A DNA stretch of 64,000 nucleotides, from NCBI GenBank assembly GCA_963753815.1, contig CAVWDU010000003.1, positions 992,001-1,056,000 of the forward strand. The letters run 5' to 3'. Each line of letters begins with the position of its first letter. Within the stretch, counting starts at the first letter, position 1. Source of the stretch: CAVWDU01 sp963753815. GTDB lineage: Bacteria; Pseudomonadota; Gammaproteobacteria; Pseudomonadales; Halieaceae. This document shows, piece after piece, positions 1-8,160 of the stretch. Both the position numbers and the translations under genes were made by a program. The notes under the pieces were generated by a model that saw nothing but the letters and a program-made list of their open reading frames with translations, had not been told where the DNA came from and searched no databases.

Positions 1-54
1 CTTGGAACAGGCGGCGACCAGCACGCACAACAGCAGCGTGCCGGCGGCGGTCAC
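1..54 (-). CDS. N-terminus of a lipoprotein (partial, runs off the window)
   Basis: Reading the complement from a GTG at 54 gives a short hydrophobic signal sequence ending in LVAAC-SK, a good lipobox, so the product is probably a lipid-anchored periplasmic protein. Only 18 codons are visible. A TTG further upstream in the same frame (at 87) lies inside the rpmE terminator and is less likely. In several gammaproteobacteria a secreted thermonuclease-family gene follows rpmE; that identity is only an inference from position. Confidence 0.4.
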   Translation of the reverse strand, partial: MTAAGTLLLCVLVAACSK

Positions 55-79
55 CCGCGCGGGTAAATGAGATTCAGAG

Positions 80-116
80 CTTAACAAAAAACGCCGCTCC
101 CTCGCGGGAACGGCGT
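80..116 (-). terminator. Rho-independent terminator of rpmE
   Basis: Positions 91-116 form an 11-bp stem (acgccg...cggcgt, one mismatch) around a 4-base loop. On the complementary strand it is followed by a T run (positions 85-90), immediately downstream of the rpmE stop codon. Confidence 0.85.
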
Positions 117-162
117 CCTGTGTTGCTGGCGGGGTGCCAAGGCATTCGCCATGGCGTGGCGA

Positions 163-378
163 TCAGCGCTTGCTGCCGCGGTTGCCAAAACGCTTGTTGA
201 AGCGATCCACCCGGCCGCCGCTGTCGAGAATCTTCTGCTTACCGGTGAAAAAGGGGTGACACTGCGAGCATACGTCGATGTTCAGGTCCTCGCACAGCGT
301 GGACCGCGTCTGTATCTCGTTGCCACAGCTACAGGTGGCGGTGACCGCCTCGTACTTCGGGTGGATGTCGGCTTTCAT
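163..378 (-). CDS. rpmE: 50S ribosomal protein L31, zinc-binding form
   Basis: This 71-residue protein starts MKADIHPKY, the usual L31 start. It carries the four zinc-ligand cysteines of the C+ form (C16, C18, C37, C40; motifs CSCGNE and CSQCHPF). L31 sits at the central protuberance and helps bridge the subunits. An upstream in-frame start at 480 would add 34 unrelated residues. The ATG at 378 is preceded by an AGGGAG ribosome binding site, so it is the real start. The gene is divergent from priA, as in Pseudomonas, and ends at a clear terminator. Confidence 0.97.
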   Translation of the reverse strand: MKADIHPKYEAVTATCSCGNEIQTRSTLCEDLNIDVCSQCHPFFTGKQKILDSGGRVDRFNKRFGNRGSKR

Positions 379-737
379 GGTGGAGCTCCCTGTCAGCGGC
401 GCCGCCACCCGATCTCGGTCAGTCGACCGGTCGGGCACCGCGCCTGGATAATGGGTCTCTCTGGCCGGATGGCATGGCACCCGGTCAAAAAATAGGCGCG
501 CATATTACCAGACGCAGCCCGATAAGCAATAGCTGCCCCTGTCGGGCATGAAGGTTACCGACAGGCAGCTGCCTGGAAATTCCTCGGGCAGGTGTCAGAC
601 AGGCACGCTCTGCACGAGGGCGCACAAGGACGCCAGGCCGAATTTCGGTCGTGCATCCTGCCGAATGATGCGTTTTCAGCGGGCGGCTAATGATAGAATT
701 CCGGGCTCGAACTCCTTCACCCGCCCCCAGGGGAGCA

Positions 738-2942
738 ATGCCCGTACTTCGCCTGGCTGTGCCGACACCGCTGCGCCGCTATTTCGATTACCTGCCACCG
801 GCCGGGACCGATCAGGCCACGCTCGACGCGCTGGAAACCGGGTGCCGAGTGCAGGTCCCCTTCGGCCGGCGCAATGTCATCGGTTGGGTTGTGGAAACGC
901 CAGCCGCGAGTGAGGTACCAGTCGAGTCGCTGAAACCCGCAACCGCCCTGATCGATGAGCGAACCCTGCTACCGCCCGGCATGATCGCCCTGTGCCGGTG
1001 GGCGATTCGCTACTACCAGCAGCCCCCTGGCGATGTCTATGCTGCGGCATTCCCGGCGCGGCTGCGCCAGGGCAGACCGCATGAAGTCCTGGGTGAGCCC
1101 GGCTGGCGTTTGAACGACCGCGGGCAGGGGCTCCCGGCGGGCGCACTCCCCCGTGCCCCGCAGCAGGCGCGGGCGCTGGCCCTGCTGCAGGGCAGCGAGG
1201 GCAGCGCAGTGGCCAGAGACCGCTTCGCCGAGGAGGGGGTGAGTACCGCCACTCTGCGGCAACTGGTGCAGAAAGGCCTGGCGGAGCGCTGCCACATTCC
1301 GCGCGCGCCGAGAGCGCCCGCCAGCCGGCAACCCCTGGTGCTCAACAGCGAGCAGGCGGCGATCATGAAGGCGCTCGAGGGCTGCAGCGGCGCCTTCAGC
1401 AGCCACCTGCTGGAGGGCGTGACCGGCAGCGGCAAAACCGAGATCTACCTGCAGTTGATCGACCGCTGCCTGCAGACCGGTGGGCAGGCGCTGGTGTTGA
1501 TACCGGAAATCGGCCTCACCCCGCAAACCCTGACCCGCTTTCAGGAGCGCTTCGATGCCGACATCGTGGTACTCCACTCCGGGCTGACCGAAGTGGAGCG
1601 TGAACGCGCCTGGGAGGCGGCGCGCAGCGGCCTCGCCCATATCGTCATCGGCACCCGGTCGGCCGTGTTCACGCCGCTCAAGGCAACCGGGCTGATCATC
1701 GTCGACGAGGAGCACGACCTCTCCTATAAACAGCAGGACGGTTTTCGCTACTCGGCCCGGGACGTGGCGGTCAAGCGGGCGCAACTGGAGGCCTGCCCCG
1801 TTTTGCTGGGCAGCGCGACGCCGTCGCTGGAAAGTCTCCATAACGCCCTCTCCGGGCGCTATCGCCATCACCGGCTGTCGCAGCGGGCCGGCACGGCGAG
1901 GCTGCCCGAGATCAGCATCATCGATATCCGCCGACAGCCCCTGGAAGGCGGTCTGTCGCCGACGCTGCTGGCGGCGCTGGATGACTGCGGCGCGCGCGGT
2001 GAACAGGCCCTGCTGTTTCTCAATCGCCGCGGCTACGCGCCCACCCTGCAGTGCCACGGCTGTGGCTGGATCGCCCAGTGCAGCGACTGCGACGCGCGTC
2101 TTACCGTACACCGCCGGCGGCGGCAGCTGAGATGCCACCACTGCGGCGCCACCGCCGCCCTGCCCGATCGCTGCCCGGAATGCAGGGGCACCGCACTGCT
2201 CACCGCCGGCCTCGGTACCGAGCAGGCCGAGGACTACCTCCGCCAGCGCTTCCCCGATCGACCGGTGCTGCGGGTTGACAGCGACACCATGCAGGGCCGC
2301 CACGCCATGAGCGAGTTGATCGAACGGCTGCAACAGGGCGAGGCCTGCATCGTGCTGGGCACCCAGATGCTCACCAAGGGGCACCACTTTCCCGGGATCG
2401 GGCTGGTGGCTGTCATCGATACCGACGGCATGCTGTTCAGCCCGGATTTCCGTGGCGAGGAACGCATGGCGCAACTGCTTACCCAGGTCGCCGGGCGCGC
2501 CGGGCGCGCCGAGCTGCCTGGCCGGGTGTTGCTGCAGACCCACTACCCCGACCACCCCGCCGTGCTGTCGATGGTGGAGGAACCCTACACCACCCGCGCG
2601 CGCACGCTGCTCAAGCAACGCGTCGCCGCTGCGCTGCCGCCCGCCGGGCAACTGCTGCTGGTGCGCAGCGACTGCCCCGACGCCGCTACCGGCGAACAAT
2701 TCCTGGCGCGGTTACGCTCGGCACTGGAGATAAGCCTACCAGCCGGTTGCCGCGTGGTCGGCCCGCTGCCTTCCCCCATGCAACGGCGCGCCGGACGGTT
2801 CCGTTTCCAGCTGCTGGTCAGCGCGCCCGACCGGCGCAGTGCCCAGCGCGCGGCCGAATGCATTGCCGGCGAGGCCGGGGGAATCCCCGCCCGGCGCGGC
2901 CTCAACTGGTCGCTGGACGTCGACCCGCAGGAGGTGGTTTAG
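738..2942 (+). CDS. priA: Primosomal protein N', replication restart helicase PriA
   Basis: PriA is a 3'-5' superfamily 2 helicase that recognises abandoned replication forks and reloads the replisome. The 734-residue product has an N-terminal fork-binding region, Walker A GVTGSGKT (about residues 227-234), the DEEH box (about 322-327) and the inserted zinc domain with paired cysteines between residues 439 and 482 (CHGCG, CSDC, CHHCG, CPEC). The ATG at 738 follows an AGGGGA ribosome binding site; an earlier in-frame ATG at 690 would add 16 residues not typical of the family. In related genomes argS follows directly. Here about 22 kb intervene, and a diverged copy of the priA 3' end occurs at 25133-25214. 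Confidence 0.96.
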   Translation: MPVLRLAVPTPLRRYFDYLPPAGTDQATLDALETGCRVQVPFGRRNVIGWVVETPAASEVPVESLKPATALIDERTLLPPGMIALCRWAIRYYQQPPGDVYAAAFPARLRQGRPHEVLGEPGWRLNDRGQGLPAGALPRAPQQARALALLQGSEGSAVARDRFAEEGVSTATLRQLVQKGLAERCHIPRAPRAPASRQPLVLNSEQAAIMKALEGCSGAFSSHLLEGVTGSGKTEIYLQLIDRCLQTGGQALVLIPEIGLTPQTLTRFQERFDADIVVLHSGLTEVERERAWEAARSGLAHIVIGTRSAVFTPLKATGLIIVDEEHDLSYKQQDGFRYSARDVAVKRAQLEACPVLLGSATPSLESLHNALSGRYRHHRLSQRAGTARLPEISIIDIRRQPLEGGLSPTLLAALDDCGARGEQALLFLNRRGYAPTLQCHGCGWIAQCSDCDARLTVHRRRRQLRCHHCGATAALPDRCPECRGTALLTAGLGTEQAEDYLRQRFPDRPVLRVDSDTMQGRHAMSELIERLQQGEACIVLGTQMLTKGHHFPGIGLVAVIDTDGMLFSPDFRGEERMAQLLTQVAGRAGRAELPGRVLLQTHYPDHPAVLSMVEEPYTTRARTLLKQRVAAALPPAGQLLLVRSDCPDAATGEQFLARLRSALEISLPAGCRVVGPLPSPMQRRAGRFRFQLLVSAPDRRSAQRAAECIAGEAGGIPARRGLNWSLDVDPQEVV
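2895..2942 (+). repeat. Left copy of the priA 3'-end direct repeat
   Basis: Positions 2895-2927, coding for RGLNWSLDVDP near the PriA C-terminus, are identical to 25167-25199 (33 bases). Weaker similarity continues past the stop codon. This copy is intact and in frame, so the reconstituted boundary preserved priA function. Confidence 0.85.
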
Positions 2943-2980
2943 CCGCCTGTTCAAAAAAGCCTCAGCCGGCAGTCGCTGAA

Positions 2981-4699
2981 TCAACCAGTGGACGTCAGCG
3001 ACAACCACTCTCGCTCGACGTCGTGCATTATCGCATCGAAGCGACTGTTGCCTCGAATCGAATCCACCCACTCGTTGTGTTGAGCCCAGAAGGGATAGTT
3101 GATATTCCCGATGCGGACGGTGTTTTCGAACCATTCGAGCGCTTCGTCAGTTTCACCGGCCAGGGCCAGGCTGTGGGTAATTTCCCGGGACATCAATTCG
3201 CTATTCTTCGCTGCTGCGCGGAGTTCTATGGTTATCGCGTCGCGCGCCGCTGCTGGCTTGCCGCCCACGCCGTGAAGAACCGCAGTCGCCAACTGCGCCA
3301 GGACCGAGTCCGGGTAACTGACGTTCAGCTCGGCAATGACTTCTGAAGCTTCATCCACCCTGCGATTCCGAAGCAGAACAGTACCCAAAGCCCAGGCGGC
3401 AAAGGGATTGTATGGATCCATTGAGAAAAACTTGCGGTAGTACGGCAACGCGTCCGCATGTCGGCCTTCCATGAGGGCGACGAATCCCGGCATGCATGGG
3501 CTGATAGGCGTGAGGGGATCTATAGCCAGCAAGTCGGCAAAAAGCCGTGACGCCTGCTCGTTTCGACCGATCAGGGCATACAGGTATCCCAGCATAAGCA
3601 GGTTGTCAGGATCGGCAGGATTGACGCTCAGCGCACGCTCGAGTGGTTCCCGTGCCAGGCGCAGCGCACCGGAATGGAACTGCACCATCCCGAGCAGGGA
3701 GTAGCCACGAGAAGAGTTCGCGTTCAGTTCGAAGATCCTGTCCGCACACCCGGCCGCCCTGCGCAATAACTCGCCGTCCGGATCGAGTCCGATTTCACTG
3801 TATCTCGCATAGACATGTCCGAGAGTGCTCAGAAGACGGGGGTTTGGACCGACGAGGTCGAGTCCATTTTTCAGGTGTCGTTCGGCCTGCCGCAGTCCGG
3901 CCTCGGAGAACCGCCACACTTGATATCTGGCCCGAAGGTAGGATTCGACAGCCCGGGGATCTTCGAGTTTTTCCTTTCTTACCGGGTCGGGCGCAGGGAC
4001 GTGCTGAGCCAGTTCAGTCGCGACGGCCCGCGCGATTTCATCGTGCAGGTCGAACAGGCCAGCCAGGCTGCTGGTGTACCGTTCGCTCCACTGAGCTTCG
4101 TTTGAGTCTATGTGGCTCAGCTGGAGCGTGACACGAAGCTCGTCGGCCCTGCTACGAATCGACCCGTCGAGAATATAGTCGACACCGAGTTCGCGAGCAG
4201 TCCCCCGCAGAGCCTCGCCTGCGCCTTTCAGGCGCATGGCGGATGCACGGGAGATCACGCGGAACGATGAAATCTTAGAGAGTTCGACAATGATCTCTTC
4301 CGTCAGGCCGTCAGCGATGTAGGCATTGTCGCCTTCAATGCCCTGGTCCTCTATGGGTGCCACGAGGATCGACGTTCGTGTTTCGGCCGCAAGCCCCTCC
4401 TTTTGGAAGGCTGCTTCAAGGATATAGCCGCGGCCCGGAACGGTACGGATGAACTTGCGCTCGCAATCGCCGATTGCTGCCCGCACATCCACGAGGCAAC
4501 TCTTGAGCGAACCTTCCGTGACGATTCTCTCACCCCATACGGCGTCAAGAAGTTCGGCCTTTGTTACGACGCGACGAGGTCTCTGCAGGAGATAAACGAG
4601 TACATCGAAAGACATGCGACGAAGGGGGACACTCTCCCCGTCTCGGCAGATCTCGGCACGAAGGGTATCGACGGACGTATCGCCAAATCGATAAATCAT
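2981..4699 (-). CDS. OmpR/CadC-type winged-helix transcriptional regulator with TolB-like and TPR regions
   Basis: A product of about 572 residues. The N-terminal 100 residues are a trans_reg_C winged helix (LVYLLQRPRRVVTKAELL...VRAAIGD...RTVPGRGYIL). Next comes a segment typical of adenylate-cyclase/TolB-like regulators (SILVAPIEDQG...YIADGLTEEIIVELSKI...YILDGSIR). The second half is TPR-like (ALSVNPADPDNLLMLGYLYA, DPYNPFAAWALGTVLL). No membrane segment is evident, unlike CadC itself, so it is probably cytosolic. The start was set at the Met before IYRFGD; an upstream Met at 4783 would add 28 Gly/Arg-rich residues and overlap the promoter. It is divergent from the secreted-protein genes. The phased TTGAC repeats between them are the obvious candidate binding site, by inference only. 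Confidence 0.85.
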   Translation of the reverse strand: MIYRFGDTSVDTLRAEICRDGESVPLRRMSFDVLVYLLQRPRRVVTKAELLDAVWGERIVTEGSLKSCLVDVRAAIGDCERKFIRTVPGRGYILEAAFQKEGLAAETRTSILVAPIEDQGIEGDNAYIADGLTEEIIVELSKISSFRVISRASAMRLKGAGEALRGTARELGVDYILDGSIRSRADELRVTLQLSHIDSNEAQWSERYTSSLAGLFDLHDEIARAVATELAQHVPAPDPVRKEKLEDPRAVESYLRARYQVWRFSEAGLRQAERHLKNGLDLVGPNPRLLSTLGHVYARYSEIGLDPDGELLRRAAGCADRIFELNANSSRGYSLLGMVQFHSGALRLAREPLERALSVNPADPDNLLMLGYLYALIGRNEQASRLFADLLAIDPLTPISPCMPGFVALMEGRHADALPYYRKFFSMDPYNPFAAWALGTVLLRNRRVDEASEVIAELNVSYPDSVLAQLATAVLHGVGGKPAAARDAITIELRAAAKNSELMSREITHSLALAGETDEALEWFENTVRIGNINYPFWAQHNEWVDSIRGNSRFDAIMHDVEREWLSLTSTG

Positions 4700-4765
4700 C
4701 GCAATCGCTCGCCAGGCACCCGGACCGTCCCGGCCGCCACCGCCATGCCTCCTTGCTGATCTCTC

Positions 4766-4801
4766 TTGACCGAAATTTAACATAAATTTGACGACATTGA
4801 C
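4766..4801 (+). promoter_or_regulatory. Phased TTGAC/TTAAC direct-repeat operator-promoter
   Basis: Four half-sites (TTGAC at 4766, TTAAC at 4777, TTGAC at 4788, TTGAC at 4797) are spaced 11, 11 and 9 bp apart, about one helical turn. This is the arrangement OmpR/PhoB-type winged-helix proteins bind. The TTGACG at 4788 can also serve as a -35 box, with an AATAAC about 18 bp downstream. The site lies between the regulator (start 4699) and the secreted-protein gene (start 4870). A near-identical array precedes the paralogue at 6883. Confidence 0.65.
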
Positions 4802-4869
4802 TCCTGGTCGGAATAACGTGGATTTGTAGACACCCCTATTGAAATGAGCGGATGCTCCGGGAGGGAAGA

Positions 4870-5541
4870 ATGTCCAAGTTCAAGCTTTCACTCGTATCTA
4901 TAATTATGACCGCGTTCTGCATGCCTGCCCTTGCTGGTGAGGCGGTTGTGAAGCGCGTTCCAGCGGGCGCTGTGGCCTATCATTTCGTGCTGGACGTAAC
5001 GTTCGATTCACCGCCGGTGGAATTGGTAGGCTATCTCGCGTTTATTGAGGGCGTCGACGGCCCACTATTCGATGGTATGCCTTCGAAAGACTCCGCCTAT
5101 TTTACCGTTCGAGTTACGGGGGACCTTCCGGCACCGATACCGCTGCCGGTTGAACCGGATCCTGCGTTGCAAGTGTCTGTGATTCCGCCGGGCGCCCAAT
5201 TCACGCTGTTCTTCGATTCCACCCCTGGCCCTCGTGACTGGAGCAGCCCGGACACGTTTTCCGAGGGTGTGCCAATTGCTGTATTCGAAGAGTCTGCGCT
5301 CATCAACACCGTAGCAGCCGGCGGGTTTCCCGGTGTCAACTTTGTGACATTCTCGAGTAAGTTGATCGACAGCACCTCGATCAAGTTCAATGGCCAGAAA
5401 CTCAACTTCAAAAAACTCGTGCCGAACGGCGTCACGATCACGAATTTCGGCAATGGGATTCGACCAGACCTCACCGGCTTTTCTGGAGTGGGGACAGCAA
5501 TAGCGATCGGCGGGAAACCCAGGAATAAGTCAGACGACTGA
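4870..5541 (+). CDS. Secreted protein of unknown function, paralogue A
   Basis: A 223-residue product with a clear signal peptide (MSKFKLSLVS...FCMPALAGEA) cleaved after ALA. The mature part has no domain I recognise. It is predicted periplasmic or extracellular, rich in beta-type residues, and ends in a small charged tail (GKPRNKSDD). The ATG at 4870 follows a GGGAGG ribosome binding site; an ATG at 4852 in the same frame is too close to the promoter. The gene at 6883 is a paralogue. Promoter, leader and signal peptide are nearly identical between the two, while the mature proteins share only scattered blocks (GYL..IEGV.GPLF, TLF.SKL.DS..I.F.GQ, TAIAIG). A GDSL esterase remnant lies between them. 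Confidence 0.75.
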   Translation: MSKFKLSLVSIIMTAFCMPALAGEAVVKRVPAGAVAYHFVLDVTFDSPPVELVGYLAFIEGVDGPLFDGMPSKDSAYFTVRVTGDLPAPIPLPVEPDPALQVSVIPPGAQFTLFFDSTPGPRDWSSPDTFSEGVPIAVFEESALINTVAAGGFPGVNFVTFSSKLIDSTSIKFNGQKLNFKKLVPNGVTITNFGNGIRPDLTGFSGVGTAIAIGGKPRNKSDD

Positions 5542-5569
5542 GTTGCACGACGCGCTCTCGGCCCACGTC

Positions 5570-5597
5570 ATGGCCCCGGCCCTTCAGGTGGGGCCAT
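5570..5597 (+). terminator. Possible terminator hairpin
   Basis: A perfect 8-bp stem (ATGGCCCC/GGGGCCAT) with a 12-base loop lies 29 bases after the stop codon of the secreted-protein gene. There is no clear T run, so it may be only a pause or mRNA-stability hairpin. Confidence 0.4.
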
Positions 5598-5745
5598 ATC
5601 TGTCGCATAGCTTAGGTCTCGCGTCTATCACGAATTCCGGCTAAAGCCGCTTCCTGGCACTGTCGTAGCTCCCGTTTCATCATCTCACCTGAATCCTGGT
5701 GAGCGCGAGCGGCTTTTGTATGCTCACAAAAGAGGAGAATGACCT

Positions 5746-6663
5746 ATGAAAAGGTTGAAAATATTTTCACTTGTCGCAGCGTGCTTGTTATTTCCTGTCG
5801 CGCTTGCTGAAACTCCCAACAAGGTAGTTGTCTTTGGAGACAGCTTTTCCGATACGGGTAACCTGTTCTTTGCGGTCGGATTTCCTACGCCTCCCTATGC
5901 AGACGGCCGCTTTAGCGATGGTCCACTTTGGGTGGAGTACCTTGCGGGAGACATTGGCGCTGCACCTCCCGCACCGAGTCTGCTCGGGGGGACCAATTTC
6001 GCCTGGGCCGGAGCGCAGAGCATAAACAACATATCAGCCTCTGGCGCGCCTGGAGTAGGCTTGCAGGTGTCGGAGTATCTTGGCGGTGGAGGCGGGTCTG
6101 CCGCCGGAAGTACTTTGCATATCGTTTGGGCCGGGAACCAACGATATCCTTGGGTCCGGTAACTTCGATGGAAAGTCGATCGCAGCTAACGTGGCCGAGG
6201 CCGCAACTCGGCTCGCTGCGGGCGGCGCGCAGCACATTCTGGTCGTGAATCAGATGAATTTAGGGCGGGCGCCGGCATTGGCAGACGGAGACCCTTCTTC
6301 AACCCGCTGGGGACTACATCCAAGCAGTTCAAGAAAACTGCAAAGACTTTCAATCGTGCGATCAAAAAGATGCTGAAAACGGTGGCGTGCGTCAATCCGG
6401 AAGCAAAGATTATGCAGCTCGACGCGGCCGACCTTTTGCGAGACGTCGTGCAGCGCCCCTGGCGATTCGGTTTTCAAGATGTGACGACGCCAGCGATTCT
6501 TGGCGGTGATCCTGCAACATCCTTGTGGTGGGACTCGCTACATCCGACGACGGCATTCCATCAAATTCTCGCCGACGAAGCTCTAGCGCTAATTGAAAAA
6601 GGCGATGATAACTTTGAGGATGATGACGATTCCGATTATGACAACTGCGAGGACGAAGACTAG
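5746..6663 (+). pseudogene. Secreted GDSL/SGNH esterase-lipase, two frameshifts
   Basis: The reading begins with a signal peptide (MKRLKIFSLVAACLL...ALAE) and then shows the SGNH blocks: GDSFSDTGN (block I with the nucleophile Ser), GGTNFAWAGAQ, GTNDIL (block III) and DSLHPTTAFHQILADEAL (block V, catalytic Asp and His). The frame changes at about 6133 in a GGG run, and back at about 6312 in a GGGG run. All catalytic blocks survive, so the damage is recent or an assembly error. The 306-codon length is normal for the family. The C-terminus is a strongly acidic tail (DDNFEDDDDSDYDNCEDED). A GAGGAG ribosome binding site precedes the ATG. It sits between two paralogous secreted proteins. Confidence 0.8.
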
Positions 6664-6778
6664 ACACTCAAGCGCGAATCGATCCTTCAGGGACGACCGG
6701 TGGAGCGACCCATTTGCGACCCAGGACACCCACCGCAAATTCAATGGTGCGACCTTGGATACCCATTGCTTATCTCGC

Positions 6779-6814
6779 TTGACCAAAATTTGACATAAAT
6801 TTGACGACATTGAC
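6779..6814 (+). promoter_or_regulatory. Second phased TTGAC operator-promoter
   Basis: TTGAC occurs at 6779, 6790, 6801 and 6810, spacing 11, 11 and 9 bp, exactly as at 4766-4801. High identity continues from here through the ribosome binding site and signal peptide of the following gene. In this copy all four half-sites are perfect TTGAC, whereas the first copy has one TTAAC. Confidence 0.65.
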
Positions 6815-6882
6815 TCCTGGTCGGAATAACGTGGATTTGTAGACATCCCTATTGAAATGAGCGAATGCTCTGGGAGGTAAGA

Positions 6883-7557
6883 ATGTCCAAGTTCAAGCTT
6901 TCAATAGTATCTACAATGTTGACCCTGTTCTGCTTGCCTGCCCTTGCTGGTGAGGCGGTTGTGAAGCGCGTGCCGGCAGGCCAAATCGCCTACCACTTCG
7001 TCATCAATCGAACGGCTAACGTCGGCGCTCCGCCAGACTTGGTCGGGTACCTATCTGCAATCGAAGGAGTCCGTGGTCCCCTATTTCAGGAACAGCCCTG
7101 CCCCGCGCTGCCGATTACTACAGGATGCGTTGAGAATGCATTTTTTACCCTGCGTGTTCGGCAATTCAGTGGCACCCCGCCGACCATATTACTTACGGCC
7201 GACCCTGATGTCGGCGGAGTGACATTGTCGGACCTCATTTTTGACGTGTATTTGGATCGTACACCCGACCAGACCTGGGACAACCCTGACTCTTTCACGA
7301 ACGGGGAATTGATTGCAACGTTTAAGGAATCTGATTTACAGGCAGCGACGACTGCCAGCGGAGGGCTGTTCACTTTATTCTCCAGCAAGCTGGTCGACAG
7401 CGAGCCAATCATTTTCCATGGTCAGCGAATCGACTTCAAAAGGCTCGTGCCGTTCGGTGTGACGAGCACAAATTTTGGTCAGTCGGACTCCGGCTCCGCC
7501 TTCGGGACTGCCATAGCGATTGGGCCGAGCGACTGGTATAAGGGAAAAGACGATTGA
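6883..7557 (+). CDS. Secreted protein of unknown function, paralogue B
   Basis: A 224-residue product with signal peptide MSKFKLSIVS...FCLPALAGEA, nearly identical to that of the protein at 4870. The mature region is diverged and carries a pair of cysteines (CPALPITTGC) absent from paralogue A. Shared blocks (GYLSAIEGVRGPLF, LFSSKLVDSEPIIFHGQRIDFKRLVPFGVT, GTAIAIG) show common ancestry. The ATG at 6883 follows GGGAGG. The C-terminus is a short charged tail (YKGKDD). No known domain is recognised. The shared operator suggests co-regulation with paralogue A by the winged-helix/TPR protein. Confidence 0.75.
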   Translation: MSKFKLSIVSTMLTLFCLPALAGEAVVKRVPAGQIAYHFVINRTANVGAPPDLVGYLSAIEGVRGPLFQEQPCPALPITTGCVENAFFTLRVRQFSGTPPTILLTADPDVGGVTLSDLIFDVYLDRTPDQTWDNPDSFTNGELIATFKESDLQAATTASGGLFTLFSSKLVDSEPIIFHGQRIDFKRLVPFGVTSTNFGQSDSGSAFGTAIAIGPSDWYKGKDD

Positions 7558-7644
7558 CTAACTTACGAGAAACGCGATGACAGTTTACTTCGCCGCGGTC
7601 ACGTAAACTGTACTCGTTCTTAATATCTCAGGTTTCCCGCTAGG

Positions 7645-8160
7645 TGCGACCCAGGACACCCACTGCAAATTCATTCACATCCAGGCAAATCGCCGACAAT
7701 CACGATCTGGAGTCCTATGATGCAGTCATGGAATCTACAACGGTATGGATCATGACTTTGCCGCGTCGCGCCCAGGTGGCATTGAGCTGCACACCGTACT
7801 ATCACTGCATTTCACGCTGCGTACGACGCGCGTTTCTCTGTGGCACCGATGCCTACACCGGTCAGGATTTCGAGCATCGTAAACAGTGGGTCTCGATCGA
7901 ATCACTGCGACCCAGACACCCACTGCAAATTCATTCACATCCAGGCAAATCGCAGACAATCACGATCTGGAGTCCTATGTGCAGTCATGGAATCTACAGA
8001 CGGTCATCGATCATGACTTTGCCGCGTCGCGCCCAGGTGGCATTGAGCTGCACACCGTACTATCACTGCATTTCACGCTGCGTACGACGCGCGTTTCTCT
8101 GTGGCACCGATGCCTACACTGGTCAGGATTTCGAGCATCGTAAACAGTGGGTGCTGGATC
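7645..8160 (+). repeat. About 260-bp tandem duplication at the 5' end of the RAYT transposase
   Basis: Positions 7645-7900 and 7906-8160 are near-identical. Each starts with a REP-like segment (gacccaggacacccactg, one base shorter in the second copy) and runs into the first about 50 codons of the transposase, including MTLPRRAQVALSCTPYYH. The first copy stops matching at the point where the second continues into the rest of the gene. Confidence 0.8.

Noticed and set aside
969..2699. Long antisense frame opposite priA
   Set aside because: High-GC codon shadow; Gln/Ala/Arg/Gly-rich translation without motifs, fully overlapping priA.
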